Positions 9,950-20,335 of a stretch of 64,000 bases of DNA are shown here, piece after piece. The stretch is from Rhynchopus sp. YZ270_cl-10 (taxonomy: Eukaryota > Euglenozoa > Diplonemea > Diplonemida > Diplonemidae), in contig OZ037868.1 in assembly GCA_964035575.1 (NCBI GenBank), positions 1,240,001 to 1,304,000 of the forward strand, given 5' to 3'. Every line of letters starts with the position of its first letter. Position 1 is the first letter of the stretch. The notes beneath the pieces were generated by a model. It was not told where the DNA came from, did not search any database, and saw nothing but the letters and a program-made list of their open reading frames with translations. A program made the position numbers and the translations under genes.

Positions 9950-10284
9950 TCGTACGCTGAATGACGTGCTGATCACCAGAAATACCGGGTGTCAGCAAGA
10001 GTGACTCTGCAAGCAGCGAAGAGAACCGGCAAAGGACGGAACTGGCTCTTGCGGCTCTGCCACCCCACACGGGACGCGTCTACACAGACAGATCCTTGCA
10101 CACGGTAAACAGAACACTACGCGCTTCACTGACTACCAGATCAGCGCACCCCCAAGGAGGAGTGGGGGCCATCTTCTACCACAACGACGGCTCCACTACA
10201 CCAAAGGGGGCACACCAAGCATCCAGTGGCGCAGGCACACTCTGCTCGGCCTATCAGGCAGAGCTGGTGGCACCTTGTAATTAG
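9950..10284 (+). pseudogene. LINE fragment with an RNase H-like domain
   Basis: From about 10036 one frame reads TELALAALPPHTGRVYTDRS, then GGVGAIFYHNDGS, then GTLCSAYQAELVA, the order found in RNase H domains of non-LTR retrotransposons (YTDGS, GGxGxxxY, CSxxxAELxA). The first motif has Arg where Gly is usual. The sequence stops right after the Glu motif. A separate open stretch just upstream (9705-10004, with SPWEWDRTLNDVLI) may belong to the same element. It sits inside the hAT element, so it was inserted there or captured by it. Confidence 0.5.
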
Positions 10285-10649
10285 ACACCATGCGGTGTCT
10301 AATTACACCGTGCCTGCTGCCACTGAAAAGTTCAGCAAAGAGGAAAATACCACATTTTTTCGCAAAGACATTTTTTTTTTGCCTGTAAAAAAAAAAAAAA
10401 AATTTTTTTTTTTTTGCCTGAAAAGCCAAAATTCACCACCGTTTTTTATTCGAGTTTAAAACGTTTAAAACAGTTTAAAACGTTTAGAATTTAAAACGTT
10501 TAAAACGTTTAGAATTTAAAACGTTTAAAACGTTTAGTTTAAAACCAGCGTTAGGAACACTGCTCCCCCCCCCAAAACGCGGACATTTTTTGTTTTTTTT
10601 TCCCCTATTTTTTGCTGGTTTTTGGGTGACGGGGTGCAAATTCGTGACC

Positions 10650-11330
10650 CAAAACACAGTTTTTTTGGCATTTCCGGAATCCGTCCAGAAAGTGGTGGGG
10701 TCAATCTCGAAAATTGGACAATTTTTTGACCACTTAAATTTTTGAAAATATGAGCCCGGTCACTAATACGTGGGGCCCATTTTCGGCCAAAAAATGCTGC
10801 TGAAAAAAATTTTCAGGTGAAAATTTTTCAGCCCCAAAACATGCCGCGATTGGCATTTCCGGGATCTGTCCGCGCTGTGGTGGGGTCAATTTGCCGAAAT
10901 GGCCAAGTTCTTGGTTTTGGTCAAAATGAGTGTAAGGTAAAGGGGCCAAGGTAAATCCCACAACCCAGATTTTCTCTCCCTGATGCTGAAACCATGAAAA
11001 TGTGCAAAAACACCGGCATTTGCATTTCCGGAATCCGTCCGTTCTGTGGTGGGGTCAATTTGCCAAAATGGACAAGTTCTTGATTTTGGTCAAAACCCGT
11101 CAGTGTAAGGTAAAGGGGTCCAAGTGTTTGCCTGTAGAAGTACATGGTAGCAGGGGTTTAAGGGCCCCCCATTCGTGTACATTTTGCAAAAAAACGCGGG
11201 CATCTTGTATTTTTTATTTTGCCCGAAAACACCGGCATTTGCATTTCCTGAATCCGCCGGTTCTGTGGTGGGGTCAATTTGCCGAAATGGACGAGTTTTT
11301 ATAAATTTTGGTCAAAATCGTGTACGACCC
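10650..11330 (+). repeat. Four imperfect copies of a GTGGTGGGGTCAATTTG-centred repeat
   Basis: Copies near 10660-10735, 10850-10935, 11020-11110 and 11235-11320 share CATTTCCGGAATCCGTCC, then TGTGGTGGGGTCAATTTG, then AAATGGACAAGTTCTT and a GGTCAAAA end. Complementary copies occur near 54175-54265, 58605-58665 and 58800-58860, and a weaker one near 60905-60960. Confidence 0.7.
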
Positions 11331-11555
11331 CAGTGAAGAAAAAAATTTTCGAGGAAAAAAAAACCCCAAAATGTCCGCGTTTTCTGGAATTTCAGACCCC
11401 CCCCCTCCCCCCCCAAAAACGCGGACATTGTCCGCGTTTTTTGTTTTGATGCCACCCCTGATGGGGTTTAAAAAAAAAAAATTCCCCAGTCCATTTTCAG
11501 TCAATTTTTTGTTGTTTTTTTTAAAGACCCCCAATAGAAACAGAAAACACTAAAA

Positions 11556-12887
11556 ATGAAGGCAATCGCCAAGCAAATGGTTGTTGGCGCTGTTAGCGAC
11601 CAGGTTAAAAAGGAGTTTAAGGGGGATGGACAGCAGCAACAACAACAGCAACACCAACCAAACGGGCAGCAGGCACAGACACAGTACTCTGGCCCTCTGG
11701 ACCGTGCCTCGGGGGGCGCCATCTCTCAAGCATCGAGGGAGGTGGACAACCAGATCCAGGCGGCGAAGGAGGAGGTGGCGAGACGCGCCATCACCGCAGC
11801 TGTGCAGAACCCTGGGATGGTCTTCAGCGCAGTAGCCGCCGGGGCAGGAGCAGCCGCGAGCAGCAGCACCAGCAGCGGGCAACGTGGTGCGGCCGGCTCC
11901 TCCGCCATGGTGGGTAGCCTTGCGAAGGGGATGGCTGCGCAGGCAAGCAACCCACAACAGAAGCAAAGCGCGCCACCCTCTGCTGCATCGTCTGCGTTGA
12001 TCGGAAGCCTTGCAAAAGGGATTGTTGGGGGCAACAGCAACAGCCAGCAACAACAGCAACAACAACAACAACAACAGCAACGGAGCGCACCACCACCAGG
12101 AAACAGCTCAGGTCTATTAGGCAATCTTGCAAAAGGCATTTCAGATGGTTACAAAGGAAGCCAAACAGGAGTGCAGCAGCAGCAGCAGCAGCCGCCACCG
12201 CAGCAGCAACAGCAGAATGTGCAGGCTTCTGGGAACAGCTCAGGGTTCTTGGGTGATTTGACGAAAGGGATATCGGAAGGATTTAAAAATTCTCGTGCAG
12301 AGGGTCAGGAGCAGGTGCAGCAAGGGGGATACCAGGGGCAGCCGGTGCAGAGGGCAGAGGATGCGCCGTCGGGAGGTGCAGGGAACAGCTCCGGGTTTCT
12401 CGGAGATCTGGCGAAGGGGATCTCACAGGGCATCAAAGGCAAGCCTGCAGCGGAGGGTGCAGAGCCGCAGATACAGCCGATCCCACAGCCGCCCGCACCC
12501 CAGCCTGCGGTGCACGCAGTGGCGTCGGAGTCGACGGTGCGTGCCCCGCCACAGCAAAACCCTCAATGGGGGGATGTGCCCGAGGTCAAGCAGGAGGAGG
12601 AGAAGGAGAAGGAGGCCAAGCCCAGCGCAGGCAGTGCAGGCCTGACAGCAGCGTTTGGTGCGGGCAAGATGCTGTTTGGCAAAGCAAAGCGTGCAAAGGA
12701 GGGGCTCGTCTCGAAGGAGAAGGTGGAGGAGGGCAAGGCAGATAGTGTGGTGCCGTCGGCACCGCCTGCCCCGGTTCCCCCGGTGGTGAGTGACGGAACC
12801 CCGCACATTGCATGTCCAGCGTGCACGTTTGACAACCCAGTCACAGCAGCAGTCTGTTCGATGTGTTCTGCCGCGCTTCCGCAATAG
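11556..12887 (+). CDS. Q-rich repeat protein with C-terminal RanBP2-like zinc finger
   Basis: A 443-residue product starting at an ATG in an A-rich leader about 18 nt past a T-tract and AG. Residues 1-80 are helical with a Q-run. Five repeats of a short amphipathic motif, G(S/N)LAKGI or LGDLTKGISEG, each preceded by a Gln- or Pro-rich linker, occupy about 115-300; poly-Gln near 166-180 is encoded by mixed CAA/CAG. Residues about 345-385 are Lys/Glu-rich. The C-terminus (IACPACTFDNPVTAAVCSMC) matches the RanBP2-type zinc ribbon C-x2-C-x10-C-x2-C with the central Asn, but lacks the Trp usual just before the first Cys. Such fingers bind ubiquitin or single-stranded RNA. The repeats could be membrane-touching helices; this is a guess. 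No enzyme domain is seen. Confidence 0.7.
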   Translation: MKAIAKQMVVGAVSDQVKKEFKGDGQQQQQQQHQPNGQQAQTQYSGPLDRASGGAISQASREVDNQIQAAKEEVARRAITAAVQNPGMVFSAVAAGAGAAASSSTSSGQRGAAGSSAMVGSLAKGMAAQASNPQQKQSAPPSAASSALIGSLAKGIVGGNSNSQQQQQQQQQQQQRSAPPPGNSSGLLGNLAKGISDGYKGSQTGVQQQQQQPPPQQQQQNVQASGNSSGFLGDLTKGISEGFKNSRAEGQEQVQQGGYQGQPVQRAEDAPSGGAGNSSGFLGDLAKGISQGIKGKPAAEGAEPQIQPIPQPPAPQPAVHAVASESTVRAPPQQNPQWGDVPEVKQEEEKEKEAKPSAGSAGLTAAFGAGKMLFGKAKRAKEGLVSKEKVEEGKADSVVPSAPPAPVPPVVSDGTPHIACPACTFDNPVTAAVCSMCSAALPQ

Positions 12888-13349
12888 TGTGTCGCGTGTG
12901 TATTGTGTAATATCTAGCTTGTTGTGAGGTGTAGAAAAGGCTGAAAAAAGTGTAGGACAGAAGAGAAAAAAAGTAAATTTTGTTCCGTTTTTGGAGCGAA
13001 GTGTCGACACAACAAAAAAGATACCCCTCGGGAGGCGGAAGGGATGTGCGCTGGGTAATACCAGAAGTGGCCCTTTTTTGCAAAACCCCGTCAAATGGCA
13101 AAAATGGCTGTGGTTCTTATGTATTGTTCTGTTAGACGTGAGGGTGGGGGTGTGGGTGGGTTCTCCTCTTGTGTGCATTCGGCCGTGTGTTTTGTTGGAG
13201 TTTTCTGCGCCTTTTGTGTGTCGTGTTTAGTTTTGTTTTGTTATTCAAAATACAAAAAGCCCCCTTCTGTTGTATTGCTTCCTTTCCCCATGCCCGTCAC
13301 CACAACCCAAACACAACAAGACACAGACACCATCACAACAGCACCAACA
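12888..13349. other. Spacer and leader of the first secreted-protein gene
   Basis: No gene. The frame upstream of 13350 is open by chance. Sequence before about 13320 differs from the spacers of copies 2 and 3, so the array's left edge is here. Confidence 0.6.
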
Positions 13350-14180
13350 ATGTTCCGCACCTTGGCACTCCTGATGGCTGCAGTCAGCACTGTGACTGCA
13401 GTTGACCTGGGCGACAAGCTCTTCAGAACGTACACACGCTACGTGGACCTGCCCATGGACAGTGCCGACATTGCGAAGGGTGGGTGGGGACAGATCAACG
13501 GCAGCACCTGCGACCCTGACTACGGCATTGCATACGGGAACATGACAGAGGACCGCCACAGCCCCTTTGTTGTGTACTTCACACCTGCGGGCAAGGTTGC
13601 TGGTGTGAGTGTTGACGTGTACGGTGCTGCCCCGCCGTCCAAGATGATTGATGCAGGATACTTCACACAGGTGGCAAACGAGCACTACAGGATCCACGTC
13701 TCCTTCCGAGTGGACCCCTGCACATCGGCAGGCGGGTCGACCCTTGGAGACATGCTTGTGGTGAACAGACGTGGTGCGAACGTGTCGCTGCCTCTGACAC
13801 GTCCTGCCGCAGAGCAGCAGGGGTGGTTCGGTGGGTCGTGCTTCTACGGCATGGGCCAGCACTACTTCTACGACGTTGCGACACACCCAGAGATGTCCTG
13901 GCAGGCGGAGAACCTGCTCCCTGTGATCACAATGTACAACAACAAGGACGAAATCCAGGCCTTCTTCTTCGCCTCGTGGACCATCCAGAACGAAGTGTTC
14001 GACACCAACGACTGGGAGCCCATCCCACTCCCGAACTACCTGATGTGCAAGAACACATGCTCGAAGGACTGCACCTTCCACGGCACCTCTGCATGGAGCA
14101 CACTCCACGTCTACCTGAAGGACCTTGACCAGGCCACATGCCACAACGGCACCTGCACCACAGCGTGCTGCCCGGCGTAA
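13350..14180 (+). CDS. Secreted N-glycosylated protein, tandem copy 1
   Basis: A 276-residue product. Residues 1-17 (MFRTLALLMAAVSTVTA) form a clear signal peptide with a cleavage site near Ala17. The mature part has four N-glycosylation sequons (NGS, NMT, NVS, NGT), about nine cysteines concentrated at the C-terminus (CKNTCSKDC, then CHNGTCTTACC) and no membrane anchor, so an extracellular or vacuolar disulfide-bonded protein is inferred. I do not recognise the family. The ATG lies in the leader CACAACAGCACCAACA shared by all copies, which fixes the start. The protein is identical in copies 2 and 3 and in the surviving part of the truncated copy at 34.4-35.0 kb. A surface-coat, secreted enzyme or adhesin role is possible; nothing in the sequence decides. 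Confidence 0.85.
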   Translation: MFRTLALLMAAVSTVTAVDLGDKLFRTYTRYVDLPMDSADIAKGGWGQINGSTCDPDYGIAYGNMTEDRHSPFVVYFTPAGKVAGVSVDVYGAAPPSKMIDAGYFTQVANEHYRIHVSFRVDPCTSAGGSTLGDMLVVNRRGANVSLPLTRPAAEQQGWFGGSCFYGMGQHYFYDVATHPEMSWQAENLLPVITMYNNKDEIQAFFFASWTIQNEVFDTNDWEPIPLPNYLMCKNTCSKDCTFHGTSAWSTLHVYLKDLDQATCHNGTCTTACCPA

Positions 14181-15712
14181 ACAGGGATTGTGTCTGTCAA
14201 GGATATCCCAATGTACCCCTCCCCATTCTTTCCCCGATGTTGACATGCGCCCTAGCTTTTGTTTAAGATGTGTATGCTCATGAAGACATATCCATCTTCA
14301 GCTTTTCTTTGTTTCCACATGGCAACTTCTGGTTTGATTCAAAGCCGAAGGTGACCACTTGTCAAAGAAGCTTAGTGCGCTTTTGTTCATTATTTTATTT
14401 TACGCACACTACTTAGTGTCACGTCGTTCACTCACCCAACGGTGCTCTGCAACACCACCACCTTACATGTGTGGAGGTAGTGTGTGGAAATGTCAACACA
14501 TCGAACAACTACGTGAGGGAACGGCAGGTGACACTTTTGGTAACTAAACATGCGAGGCTGAGGTTCATCGCACACGCCGTCTTTTACTTTGCGCGGAGAG
14601 GAACCACACCGTACATCACAGCTACCTTTTGTATTACCATTAGCATGTGTGGTGTCCTCCCGCTGATCACTTTTGTGTTTTTATGTGTACTGTCATCTTT
14701 CAAGTGAGCTGTTGGTGGTATTCCCCCTGTTAACAATGTGTGTCGATGTATCAGTGCCTTATTGAGGTGCGTTGCATGGTTCAGGTTTTTTGTTTTTTTG
14801 TAATGTGGTCCCCAATTTTCGTTTTCCGGACATACAGTTTCATGATCGAGCACCCTAGACGTAGAGGCATTTGGCACTACGTCTTTAGGTGTGTGTCGCA
14901 GGGTTTTGGTGCATTTATCCGTCCAGGTACCTACCTGTATTAGCAATAACCAGTTTGGTGGTTTGCCGATAATAAGTTACCTAGAAAATATTTGCAACTT
15001 CCGATCACCCTTCGGAATACTCCCTCCGGTCATGAGGCGCCTGCAACTCTGTTGCACATCTCCCCCTTCCCACCCTCAACAGGTGATGCCACGTGTCTTG
15101 GTATTTCATATTCCCGAGGCTCATCTGTCTTTACTCTTTTCGTTTACTTCGCTCTTGAAAATGTCGCAGCACACGACAACGGAACTATTCCGAATTAGTG
15201 CTGACGTTTTCACACATCTGTTTTTTTTATTTTTATTTTTGTGATTCGACACCTGACATTTTACCCTATCCCGTCTCTGCTAGGCTGTATCATATGCACC
15301 TGACACTGCTGGTCTGTGTGCATCACAACGCACGCAACCGGTCTGTCGTCTTCTGGAGGTGCTGCATGCATGTAGGGTGCTCTTCAGGTCTCAGCTTGGC
15401 AGTGGTGCAGACAAGGGGTAACTGTGTTATCAGGAGTCTGCACACAACGAACCCACCCAACCCTTCATGGCCACATTGCAGTGCTTTGAAGTGCCTTTCG
15501 CACCTTTCTTCCTTCTACCCAATAGCCGTCATTGGCAATACTCTAACAAAAAGAAAGACACACATTTTTAGAGTGAACAAGGGGTGGGCATCTCGCAAGA
15601 GCAGAAACACCATGTGTTGCTTTTACCGTGCTTCGTGCTGTGGTGATGATGCACCATTTCTCCTCCACACCCCACACAACAAAACACAGACATCATCACA
15701 ACAGCACCAACA
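14181..15712. other. Array spacer 1 (no gene)
   Basis: 1.5 kb, nearly the same as the spacer after copy 2 with scattered single-base differences. It contains the AAGATG...CATCTT hairpin at 14265-14298 and a GAGGCTGAGGTTCATC motif near 14550. Short ORFs conserved between the two spacers are explained by the duplication itself. Confidence 0.65.
14265..14298 (+). other. Recurring intergenic hairpin, 85 nt past the stop of array copy 1
   Basis: AAGATG pairs with CATCTT around a TGTATGCTCATGAAGACATA-type loop. The same element follows copy 2 (16616-16649) and copy 3 (18985-19018) at equal distance. Confidence 0.5.
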
Positions 15713-16543
15713 ATGTTCCGCACCTTGGCACTCCTGATGGCTGCAGTCAGCACTGTGACTGCAGTTGACCTGGGCGACAAGCTCTTCAGAACGTACACAC
15801 GCTACGTGGACCTGCCCATGGACAGTGCCGACATTGCGAAGGGTGGGTGGGGACAGATCAACGGCAGCACCTGCGACCCTGACTACGGCATTGCATACGG
15901 GAACATGACAGAGGACCGCCACAGCCCCTTTGTTGTGTACTTCACACCTGCGGGCAAGGTTGCTGGTGTGAGTGTTGACGTGTACGGTGCTGCCCCGCCG
16001 TCCAAGATGATTGATGCAGGATACTTCACACAGGTGGCAAACGAGCACTACAGGATCCACGTCTCCTTCCGAGTGGACCCCTGCACATCGGCAGGCGGGT
16101 CGACCCTTGGAGACATGCTTGTGGTGAACAGACGTGGTGCGAACGTGTCGCTGCCTCTGACACGTCCTGCCGCAGAGCAGCAGGGGTGGTTCGGTGGGTC
16201 GTGCTTCTACGGCATGGGCCAGCACTACTTCTACGACGTTGCGACACACCCAGAGATGTCCTGGCAGGCGGAGAACCTGCTCCCTGTGATCACAATGTAC
16301 AACAACAAGGACGAAATCCAGGCCTTCTTCTTCGCCTCGTGGACCATCCAGAACGAAGTGTTCGACACCAACGACTGGGAGCCCATCCCACTCCCGAACT
16401 ACCTGATGTGCAAGAACACATGCTCGAAGGACTGCACCTTCCACGGCACCTCTGCATGGAGCACACTCCACGTCTACCTGAAGGACCTTGACCAGGCCAC
16501 ATGCCACAACGGCACCTGCACCACAGCGTGCTGCCCGGCGTAA
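15713..16543 (+). CDS. Secreted N-glycosylated protein, tandem copy 2
   Basis: Translation is identical to copy 1 over all 276 residues, and the DNA appears identical in every stretch I compared, while the surrounding spacer differs from its neighbours at several bases. The 3' flank just after the stop (ACTGTCAGAGATATCCC) differs from copies 1 and 3, which agree with each other (ACAGGGATTGTGTCTGTC). This copy, not copy 3, best matches the upstream flank of the truncated copy in the foldback element (CTGTGGTGATGATG against CTGTAGTGATGATG in copy 3). Confidence 0.85.
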   Translation: MFRTLALLMAAVSTVTAVDLGDKLFRTYTRYVDLPMDSADIAKGGWGQINGSTCDPDYGIAYGNMTEDRHSPFVVYFTPAGKVAGVSVDVYGAAPPSKMIDAGYFTQVANEHYRIHVSFRVDPCTSAGGSTLGDMLVVNRRGANVSLPLTRPAAEQQGWFGGSCFYGMGQHYFYDVATHPEMSWQAENLLPVITMYNNKDEIQAFFFASWTIQNEVFDTNDWEPIPLPNYLMCKNTCSKDCTFHGTSAWSTLHVYLKDLDQATCHNGTCTTACCPA

Positions 16544-18069
16544 ACTGTCAGAGATATCCCATTTCCCCCCTTCCCATTCTTTCCCCGATGTTGACATGCG
16601 CCCTAGCTTTTGTTTAAGATGTGTATGCTCATGAAGACATATCCATCTTCAGCTTTTCTTTGTTTCCACATGGCAACTTCTGGTTTGATTCAAAGCCGAA
16701 GGTGACCACTTGTCAAAGAAGCTTAGTGCGCTTTTGTTCATTATTTTATTTTACGCACACTACTTAGTGTCACGTCGTTCACTCACCCAACGGTGCTCTG
16801 CAACACCACCACCTTACATGTGTGGAGGTCGTGTGTGGAAATGTCAACGCATCGAACAACTACGTGAGGGAACGGCAGGTGACACTTTTGGTAACTACAC
16901 ATGCGAGGCTGAGGTTCATCGCACACGCCCTCTTTTATTTTGCGCGGAGAGGAACCACACCGTACATCGCAGCTACCTTTTGTATTACCATTAGCATGTG
17001 TGGTGTCCTCCCGCTGATCTCTTTTGTGTTTTTATGTGTACTGTCATCTTTCAAGTGAGCTGTTGGTGGTATTCCCCCTGTTAACAATGTGTGTCGATGT
17101 ATCAGTGCCTTATTGAGGTGCGTTGCATGGTTCAGGTTTTTTGTTTTTTTGTAATGTGGTCCCCAATTTTCGTTTTCCGAACATACAGTTTCATGATCGA
17201 GCACCCTAGACGTAGAGGCATTTGGCACTACGTCTTTAGGTGTGTGTCGCAGGGTTTTGGTGCATTTATCCGTCCAGGTACCTACCTGTATTAGCAATAA
17301 CCAGTTTGGTGGTTTGCCTATGCACGTTACCTAGAAAATATTTGCAACTTCCGATCACCCTTCGGAATACTCCCTCCGGTCATGAGGCGCCTGCAACTCT
17401 GTTGCACATCTCCCCCTTCCGACCCCCCACCTTCTACAGGTGATGCCACGTGTCTTGTTATTTCATATTCCCGAGGCTCATCTGTCTTTCCACTTTTCGT
17501 TTACTTCGCTCTTGAAAATGTCGCAGCACACGACAACGGAACTATTCCGAATTAGTGCTGACGTTTTCACACATCTGTTTTTTTTCTTTTTATTTTTGTG
17601 ATTCGACACCTGACATTTTACCCTATCCCGTCTCTGCTAGGCTGTATCATATGCACCTGACACTGCTGGTCTGTGTGCATCACAACGCACGCAACCGGTC
17701 TGTCGTCTTCTGGAGGTGCTGCATGCATGTAGCGTGCTCTTCAGGTCTCAGCTTGGCAGTGGTGCAGACAAGGGGTAACTGTGTTATCAGGAGTCTGCAC
17801 ACAACGAACCCACCCAACCCTTCATGGCCACATTGCAGTGCTTTGAAGTGCCTTTCGCACCTTTCTTCCTTCTACCCAATAGCCGTCATTGGCAATACTC
17901 TAACAAAAAGAAAGACACACATTTGTATAGTGAACAAAGGGTAGGCATCTCGCAAGAGCAGAAACACCATGTGTTGCTTTTACCGTGCTTCGTGCTGTAG
18001 TGATGATGCACCATTTCTCCTCCACACCCCACACAACAAAACACAGACATCATCACAACAGCACCAACA
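16544..18069. other. Array spacer 2 (no gene)
   Basis: Near-copy of spacer 1 with substitutions and small indels (for example GTTACC/CGATAATAAG against CTATGCACG near 17320). Hairpin at 16616-16649. Confidence 0.65.
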
Positions 18070-18900
18070 ATGTTCCGCACCTTGGCACTCCTGATGGCTG
18101 CAGTCAGCACTGTGACTGCAGTTGACCTGGGCGACAAGCTCTTCAGAACGTACACACGCTACGTGGACCTGCCCATGGACAGTGCCGACATTGCGAAGGG
18201 TGGGTGGGGACAGATCAACGGCAGCACCTGCGACCCTGACTACGGCATTGCATACGGGAACATGACAGAGGACCGCCACAGCCCCTTTGTTGTGTACTTC
18301 ACACCTGCGGGCAAGGTTGCTGGTGTGAGTGTTGACGTGTACGGTGCTGCCCCGCCGTCCAAGATGATTGATGCAGGATACTTCACACAGGTGGCAAACG
18401 AGCACTACAGGATCCACGTCTCCTTCCGAGTGGACCCCTGCACATCGGCAGGCGGGTCGACCCTTGGAGACATGCTTGTGGTGAACAGACGTGGTGCGAA
18501 CGTGTCGCTGCCTCTGACACGTCCTGCCGCAGAGCAGCAGGGGTGGTTCGGTGGGTCGTGCTTCTACGGCATGGGCCAGCACTACTTCTACGACGTTGCG
18601 ACACACCCAGAGATGTCCTGGCAGGCGGAGAACCTGCTCCCTGTGATCACAATGTACAACAACAAGGACGAAATCCAGGCCTTCTTCTTCGCCTCGTGGA
18701 CCATCCAGAACGAAGTGTTCGACACCAACGACTGGGAGCCCATCCCACTCCCGAACTACCTGATGTGCAAGAACACATGCTCGAAGGACTGCACCTTCCA
18801 CGGCACCTCTGCATGGAGCACACTCCACGTCTACCTGAAGGACCTTGACCAGGCCACATGCCACAACGGCACCTGCACCACAGCGTGCTGCCCGGCGTAA
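18070..18900 (+). CDS. Secreted N-glycosylated protein, tandem copy 3
   Basis: The same 276 residues again. Copy spacing is 2363 bp between copies 1 and 2 and 2357 bp between 2 and 3. Downstream homology to the array continues only to about 19115, where the sequence changes; weak array-like fragments reappear near 19420-19500. This marks the right edge of the array. Confidence 0.85.
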   Translation: MFRTLALLMAAVSTVTAVDLGDKLFRTYTRYVDLPMDSADIAKGGWGQINGSTCDPDYGIAYGNMTEDRHSPFVVYFTPAGKVAGVSVDVYGAAPPSKMIDAGYFTQVANEHYRIHVSFRVDPCTSAGGSTLGDMLVVNRRGANVSLPLTRPAAEQQGWFGGSCFYGMGQHYFYDVATHPEMSWQAENLLPVITMYNNKDEIQAFFFASWTIQNEVFDTNDWEPIPLPNYLMCKNTCSKDCTFHGTSAWSTLHVYLKDLDQATCHNGTCTTACCPA

Positions 18901-20321
18901 ACAGGGATTGTGTCTGTCAAGGATATCCCAATGTACCCCTCCCCATTCTTTCCCCAATGTTGGCATGCGCCCTAGCTTTTGTTTAAGATGTGTATGCTCA
19001 TGAAGACATATCCATCTTCAGCTTTTCTTTGTTTCCACATGGCAACTTCTGGTTTGACTCAAAACCGAAGGTGACCACTTGTCAAAGAAGCTTAGTGCGC
19101 TTTTGTTCATTATTTTTTTACTCCTTGCAGAGAGGAAGCACACCGTGCATCTGAGATGCTTTTGTGTCACTTGCATGTGTGTTCTCCTCCCCGCTTCGAT
19201 TTACTGTCAGTGTGATCTGTTTGTGTTGCGCATTGTGTGCTTGGGTGGTGGTTCTGGAGTTGCCTCAGATGGCCTCCAGTAGTGTTTTATCACAATTCAT
19301 TATTTTTCAATCTCTTCTGAGCATCTGCGGGAGGGGGGTGTTTACCATCGCCCAAAAGAGATGTCCCTATTTGCATTGCTTGTCTATGTTTGTTTGTTTG
19401 TTACTCAAGTTGTGAGTTATTGGTATTACCCCCTGTTAACAATGTGTGTCGATGTATCAGTGCCTTATTGAGGTGCGTTGCATGGTTCAGGATTTTTGTT
19501 TTTTTTTGTAATGTTGAGGTGATACAGCGTACACTTTTCCACACCGTGAAACGAATGAGGAAAAGATGAGTAAAAGTGTGCACTGTCTCACCTAAATGTG
19601 GTTCCCAATGGTCGTTTTTTTCTTCTTCGAACATACAGCAGTTTCACCCCTGGCTGTGGTTTGGTGCAAAGACTTGGCCAAGACTCTTTGCGCCCATTGG
19701 ACTTTGATCACCCCCGTAGGCAATACGCCCTCCGGTCAGGCGGTGTTCGCACCTCAGTTGCCATTTTGATATATTTTGATATATTTTGATATATTTTGAT
19801 ATATTTTGCAAACGCGCACATTTCCCTCTCCCTCTCTACAGGTCGTGGCCACATGTGTTCTTACTTGGAAAGATAATTTGCTCTCCGCACATTTTTAAAA
19901 TATGTGTGTGAAGGACACAAGGTCATGTATCTTGCAGGTTTTATTTTTCCACGTCGCTCTGGAAAAAGACGCAGCATGTAAGCGGAACTGTTCCGAAGTT
20001 GTGCTGGCTTTTTCACTCTTCTTTTTGTAAGAACAATAAAACGACCCCAACCCTTCGTAGCCCACATTTGCGGTGCTTTGAAGTGACTTTCCCCACACAC
20101 GTCTTTGCTTCTTCCTTTCCCCACTCCCCGCCAGTACCAATACCCCCATACAAAAAAAGAAAGACTTTTGTGTTTTAGTGTTTTGAGAGGGAGGGCACCT
20201 TGTATCGAATTTTATTCTCCGCCCCGTACCAAAAACGTAAACACCACTTTCAATCAGAAAAAAAATCATTTCCTCTTTTTTGTTTTACGCGCTGGTTTTT
20301 GTGTTAATTTGTATCAAAAAG
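18901..20321. other. Spacer between the array and the NACHT gene
   Basis: No gene supported. It holds the third array hairpin (18985-19018), a partial array remnant (about 19415-19500), a 10-bp repeat block (19765-19808) and T-rich tracts before the next gene. Confidence 0.6.
19765..19808. repeat. (TTTTGATATA)n minisatellite, about 4.5 units
   Basis: Direct tandem 10-bp units in the spacer. Confidence 0.85.
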
Positions 20322-20331
20322 CTTTCTTCAG
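20322..20331 (+). promoter_or_regulatory. Splice-acceptor-like site before the ART-NACHT-WD40 gene
   Basis: GCTTTCTTCAG with AG at 20330-20331, leaving only GAAG before the ATG at 20336. The open frame upstream of this point would be removed by splicing. Confidence 0.5.
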
Positions 20332-20335
20332 GAAG

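Larger units (their letters stand above)
9109..10562. mobile_element. hAT-superfamily DNA transposon, decayed
   Basis: Ends are the 12-bp inverted repeat CAGTGTTCCTAA (9109-9120) and its complement (10551-10562). An exact 8-bp direct repeat CTCCCCCC flanks it (9101-9108 and 10563-10570), the duplication size and terminal CAGTG typical of hAT elements. Inside each end lies an AT-rich block built from the palindrome CGTTTAAAACG or its variants, then TCGAATAAAAAACGG. The interior carries a transposase remnant (9290-9700) and a fragment of an unrelated LINE. At 1.45 kb it is too short to encode a full hAT transposase. Confidence 0.8.
9037..11458. mobile_element. DNA transposon-like element with long TIRs, interrupted by a nested hAT
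   Basis: The outermost about 44 bp (9037-9080) are repeated inverted at 11415-11458, beginning GGGGTGGCATCAAAACAAAA and containing the palindrome CGCGGACAATGTCCGCG. A 3-bp direct repeat TGA flanks it (9034-9036 and 11459-11461). Removing the nested hAT leaves about 0.96 kb with no transposase, so it looks non-autonomous. The right half (10650-11320) holds four imperfect copies of a unit centred on TGTGGTGGGGTCAATTTG. A 3-bp duplication would fit CACTA or PIF/Harbinger groups, but assignment is open. Confidence 0.7.

Noticed and set aside
13245-18966. Minus-strand ORFs of about 325-333 residues repeated three times opposite the secreted-protein genes
   Set aside because: They are antisense shadows conserved only because the plus-strand genes are identical; the plus strand has the signal peptide, leader and sequons.
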